Source of the DNA: Bacteroidales bacterium
GTDB taxonomy: Bacteria; Bacteroidota; Bacteroidia; Bacteroidales; P3
Reading direction: 5' to 3'
Length of the DNA: 10,223 nucleotides
Assembly: GCA_017545365.1 (NCBI GenBank)
Contig: JAFWOP010000061.1
Location: forward strand, 1 to 10,223
Shown here: positions 8,491 through 10,223 of the stretch, piece by piece
Layout: the number at the start of each line of letters is the position of its first letter
How positions within the stretch are numbered: position 1 is the stretch's first letter
Notes under the pieces: model-generated
Databases searched by the model: none
What the model saw: the letters and a program-made list of their open reading frames with translations, nothing else
What the model was told of the DNA's origin: nothing
Program-made: the position numbers and the translations under genes

Positions 8491-8563
8491 CGGCAGTGTC
8501 CGGCACGAGGCTGCCGTCCCAAAATGGCGGTTAGAGGCTGCCGGGCGAAGGACACTGTTGCCG
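8491..8563. repeat. Imperfect long inverted repeat with an internal direct repeat
   Basis: AGTGTCC (8495-8501) pairs with GGACACT (8550-8556), and the flanking CGGC (8491-8494) pairs with GCCG (8560-8563) across a 3-base bulge. Between the arms, GAGGCTGCCG occurs twice (8507-8516 and 8534-8543). The segment may be part of a composite repeat together with copy A to its left. No function is evident. Confidence 0.5.
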
Positions 8564-8610
8564 TTGGGCACAGCAAAGCGTCTGCCCGCCACGCCGTTGA
8601 GCCTGTCCTA

Positions 8611-8652
8611 CCTGCGAATGGTGCTGTACATGAGCCCTTCGCATTCCGCAGG
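8611..8652. repeat. Imperfect inverted repeat downstream of the ATP-grasp gene
   Basis: CCTGCG followed by AATG (8611-8620) pairs with CATT, an unpaired C, and CGCAGG (8642-8652), giving a stem of about 10 bp with one bulged base. The loop contains TGTACA. It starts about 28 nt after the ATP-grasp stop codon on the minus strand, where a transcript-end structure could lie, but there is no T-run after it. Confidence 0.4.
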
Positions 8653-8680
8653 AGTTGGGGTGCGGGCGACCTGCCAAGTG

Positions 8681-9826
8681 TCAAAATCTATTTCTATAGA
8701 GCCTGTATTTCTTGGCACTCAGGGCCTTGCTCACAATCCGCTCAGTCTTGTCTCCGTATATCGGCCCATTCGTAATCTGGTGAATGTCTGTCCCCCCACA
8801 AATAATATTCATCTCTATCAATATCGGCTCGCCATCTTCGCTTACTGACAAATCCCACGACACCAGTCTGGCAACTCCAAGCACCCTGTTCGCCAAATTC
8901 ATCACCAATGCCTTACAGCGCTCAAAGCCAGGCACGCTGCGCCCCGCAAACGCATAGCCTTGCGGATGCCTTTCAAAGGTGTCGCCCGACAGGTTGTAGG
9001 CGTATTTTCTGAGGCTTCCGTCCTCTTTAATGCCACAGATAATGCCCCCCCGCGACGCATTGTCTACCCTTGCCGACCCCACACCTATACGCACTATGGA
9101 TGAGAGCACACTCATCTCGCCCTCAAAATAGCATGTCATCATACGAATAGTGTTCATACTCTCCTTGTGGAGTGCCGCCAGAGCAGGATGCTGCCTTACC
9201 ACCTCCTGCACCACGAAATTATCTCCTCTTTTAAGAAGGGGCAGTAACGCCTCCTCCCCTTCCTCTTCACTCCAAAACACAATACCCACACCGCTACTCG
9301 CCTTCACTGTCGGTTTCACAATGACCGACTTTTGTTCCCTGCACCTACGCACCGCCTCCTCGAACGTCAAGGCAGCATATCTGTCGTCCATATAACGCCC
9401 GTAGAGCCTCCTCACTATTGTCTTGGGCTGCCGTGCATCATGGAAGAGCATATCAAACAAGTTTTTGTCTGCCAACACCCTTGTTGCCTCTGTGTTGTTG
9501 AACCAGTCATACATAATGCAGTTCTGCAAATCCAACGGGACGTAACGAGCATCAAAACCGCCTACTTCCTCCCTTTTCACCGCATTATAGAATGCCATCC
9601 ACTTGCCATTCACCCCGGTCCTCCCCCACATCTGCCTCACCGCAGCCTTTTGAGCCTTGGTAAGGCGCGCCCCCGCATACGGCCCATCGTTCTTCGGCTT
9701 AAAATCCTCTCTTGCAAGAAATCTCCGACGCATAAAGGTGGCAAGATAAGACACACTCTTTGCCACTTGATTGAGCCGGTGAAACCATTTCCGATTTCTT
9801 TTACTATCAAATACATAATCATCCAT
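8681..9826 (-). CDS. ATP-grasp protein, sugar-transfer-associated type
   Basis: This 381-aa protein (counted from the ATG at 9826) resembles the ATP-grasp family annotated as 'sugar-transfer associated', often found in polysaccharide clusters. ATP-grasp enzymes use ATP to join a carboxylate to an amine or other nucleophile; the substrate here is unknown. Visible hallmarks are VIVKP with Lys171 and the glycine-rich loop SSGVG (177-181), then ESMNTIRMMT (222-231), DNASRGGI (255-262), and the putative metal-ligand strand SWDLSV ... ILIEMN with Asp325, Glu338 and Asn340. The N-terminus is basic and there is no signal peptide or membrane segment. An in-frame ATG at 9913 would add 29 residues, but it lies only 10 nt after the -7 box, so the internal ATG is preferred. 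No sugar-pathway neighbours are visible. Confidence 0.78.
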   Translation of the reverse strand: MDDYVFDSKRNRKWFHRLNQVAKSVSYLATFMRRRFLAREDFKPKNDGPYAGARLTKAQKAAVRQMWGRTGVNGKWMAFYNAVKREEVGGFDARYVPLDLQNCIMYDWFNNTEATRVLADKNLFDMLFHDARQPKTIVRRLYGRYMDDRYAALTFEEAVRRCREQKSVIVKPTVKASSGVGIVFWSEEEGEEALLPLLKRGDNFVVQEVVRQHPALAALHKESMNTIRMMTCYFEGEMSVLSSIVRIGVGSARVDNASRGGIICGIKEDGSLRKYAYNLSGDTFERHPQGYAFAGRSVPGFERCKALVMNLANRVLGVARLVSWDLSVSEDGEPILIEMNIICGGTDIHQITNGPIYGDKTERIVSKALSAKKYRLYRNRF

Positions 9827-9923
9827 ACTGCATATATGGGCGGGTCCCCATCGTTCACACCACAACGCCCGACACAGGCAGAACCCTATAATCCTGTGCG
9901 TTCGTTTTGTCACTTTGACGATG

Positions 9924-9954
9924 CAAAGATAATGATTGTTTCTAACATGGCAAA
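9924..9954 (-). promoter_or_regulatory. Bacteroides-type promoter of the ATP-grasp gene
   Basis: On the minus strand TTTG (9954-9951) and TATCTTTG (9931-9924) match the -33 and -7 elements of the Bacteroidales consensus with 19 bp between them, the same spacing as the str promoter. Transcription should begin near 9917. This leaves a leader of about 90 nt before the ATG at 9826, containing a 6-bp stem CACAGG/CCTGTG (9873-9878 and 9893-9898). Confidence 0.75.
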
Positions 9955-10076
9955 TGTTTTTACACCATTTTGTCAGTTTTTTTCAAGCAGACGGCGATGT
10001 GGGGTTAATTCGCTGATTTTATTTATGTTACAGTATGGACATTAGCACGATATTTTTTCGCTCTAGTATAAAGTAC
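9955..10076. other. Spacer between the ATP-grasp promoter and the terminal repeat element
   Basis: About 120 bp of AT-rich sequence with no gene or clear signal. A 10-bp word, TGTGGGGTTA, at 9999-10008 recurs inside the neighbouring element at 10166-10175, which could be chance or the trace of an older copy. Confidence 0.4.
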
Positions 10077-10214
10077 GACTGATTTTTTTCCAACCTTTCC
10101 CATTGTCGCGTCCCTCCGGGACGCTGAGTAGTAGGGTTTTCGTTGACCCCACACTGCGTTCCTTGTGTGGGGTTATTGAAATTCAGCATCTTCGATGCTG
10201 TTAAAAAATCAGTC
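10077..10214. repeat. 138-bp element closed by inverted repeats, with three hairpins (copy B)
   Basis: The ends are perfect 12-bp inverted repeats, GACTGATTTTTT (10077-10088) and AAAAAATCAGTC (10203-10214). Inside are three palindromes in a row: GCGTCCC/GGGACGC (10108-10124), ACCCCACAC/GTGTGGGGT (10146-10154 and 10165-10173) and CAGCATC/GATGCTG (10184-10200, loop TTC). It holds no gene. Size and terminal repeats resemble a miniature inverted-repeat element or a REPIN-like mobile repeat; no clear target-site duplication is seen. It matches copy A (8373-8443) in layout but not in stem sequence. Confidence 0.65.
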
Positions 10215-10223
10215 TTTTATCAA

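Larger units (their letters stand above)
7925..8680. other. Gene-free stretch between the ATP-grasp gene and the rpsL promoter
   Basis: No open frame here has a recognisable product. Going from the rpsL side, the stretch holds an inverted repeat beside the promoter, an AT-rich part to about 8050, a DnaA-box-like cluster (8035-8101), a candidate terminator (8261-8292), a three-hairpin repeat (8373-8443), and imperfect inverted repeats at 8491-8563 and 8611-8652. The density of palindromes from 8270 to 8655 suggests accumulated interspersed repeats, not coding sequence. A 153-codon minus-strand frame (8045-8506) reads straight through the palindromes and is judged spurious. Confidence 0.65.

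Noticed and set aside
8045..8506. 153-codon minus-strand frame upstream of rpsL
   Set aside because: It reads through the three-hairpin repeat and the DnaA-box-like sites, gives a low-complexity product (Arg, Gly, Pro, Ala rich) with no domain, and lacks a promoter match.
8450..8848. 132-codon plus-strand frame (and an overlapping 104-codon frame)
   Set aside because: Overlaps the 3' end of the ATP-grasp gene in antisense and otherwise consists of the palindromic repeats; no promoter or motif supports it.
9332..10045. 237-codon plus-strand frame opposite and beyond the ATP-grasp gene
   Set aside because: Mostly antisense to the ATP-grasp coding region and runs across its promoter; the product has no recognisable domain.
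10077..10214. CRISPR array or insertion sequence at the right edge
   Set aside because: There are no regularly spaced direct repeats, and the element is too short for a transposase gene; only inverted repeats and hairpins are present.

Overview
The window looks like a Bacteroidales chromosome (phylum Bacteroidota; a Prevotellaceae-like member is possible, but I cannot place it further). Three things point there: the ribosomal protein sequences, the absence of Shine-Dalgarno motifs in favour of A-rich leaders, and two exact matches to the Bacteroides-type promoter (TTTG, 19 bp, TAnnTTTG). All supported genes lie on the minus strand and are read from right to left.

Positions 1-7812 hold a merged str-S10 operon in the order rpsL, rpsG, fusA, rpsJ, rplC, rplD, rplW, rplB, rpsS, rplV, rpsC and a truncated rplP that runs off the left edge. 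No tuf lies between fusA and rpsJ. Spacers are short except for four that carry hairpins or small repeats (rpsL/rpsG, rpsJ/rplC, rplW/rplB, rpsC/rplP). A promoter at 7894-7924 is the likely driver of the operon. Together the products build the 30S decoding region and head (S12, S7, S10, S19, S3) and the 50S core and exit-tunnel proteins (L3, L4, L23, L2, L22, L16), and supply the translocase EF-G.

Positions 7925-8680 contain no convincing gene. Next to the operon promoter are an 8-bp inverted repeat and a cluster of DnaA-box-like 9-mers (8035-8101). Further right come a candidate terminator (8261-8292), a three-hairpin repeat (8373-8443) and two imperfect inverted repeats (8491-8563 and 8611-8652).

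Positions 8681-9826 encode a solitary ATP-grasp protein resembling the 'sugar-transfer associated' family, with its own promoter at 9924-9954. Beyond it, at 10077-10214, is a compact element closed by 12-bp perfect inverted repeats and holding three hairpins in the same order as the 8373-8443 repeat. The most interesting leads are the DnaA-box-like cluster, this pair of repeats, the very strong hairpin inside the ribosomal operon at 2645-2677, an abrupt base-composition break inside rplD, and a 20-residue insertion in L23. I see no defence system, CRISPR array, insertion sequence with a transposase, tRNA or rRNA.
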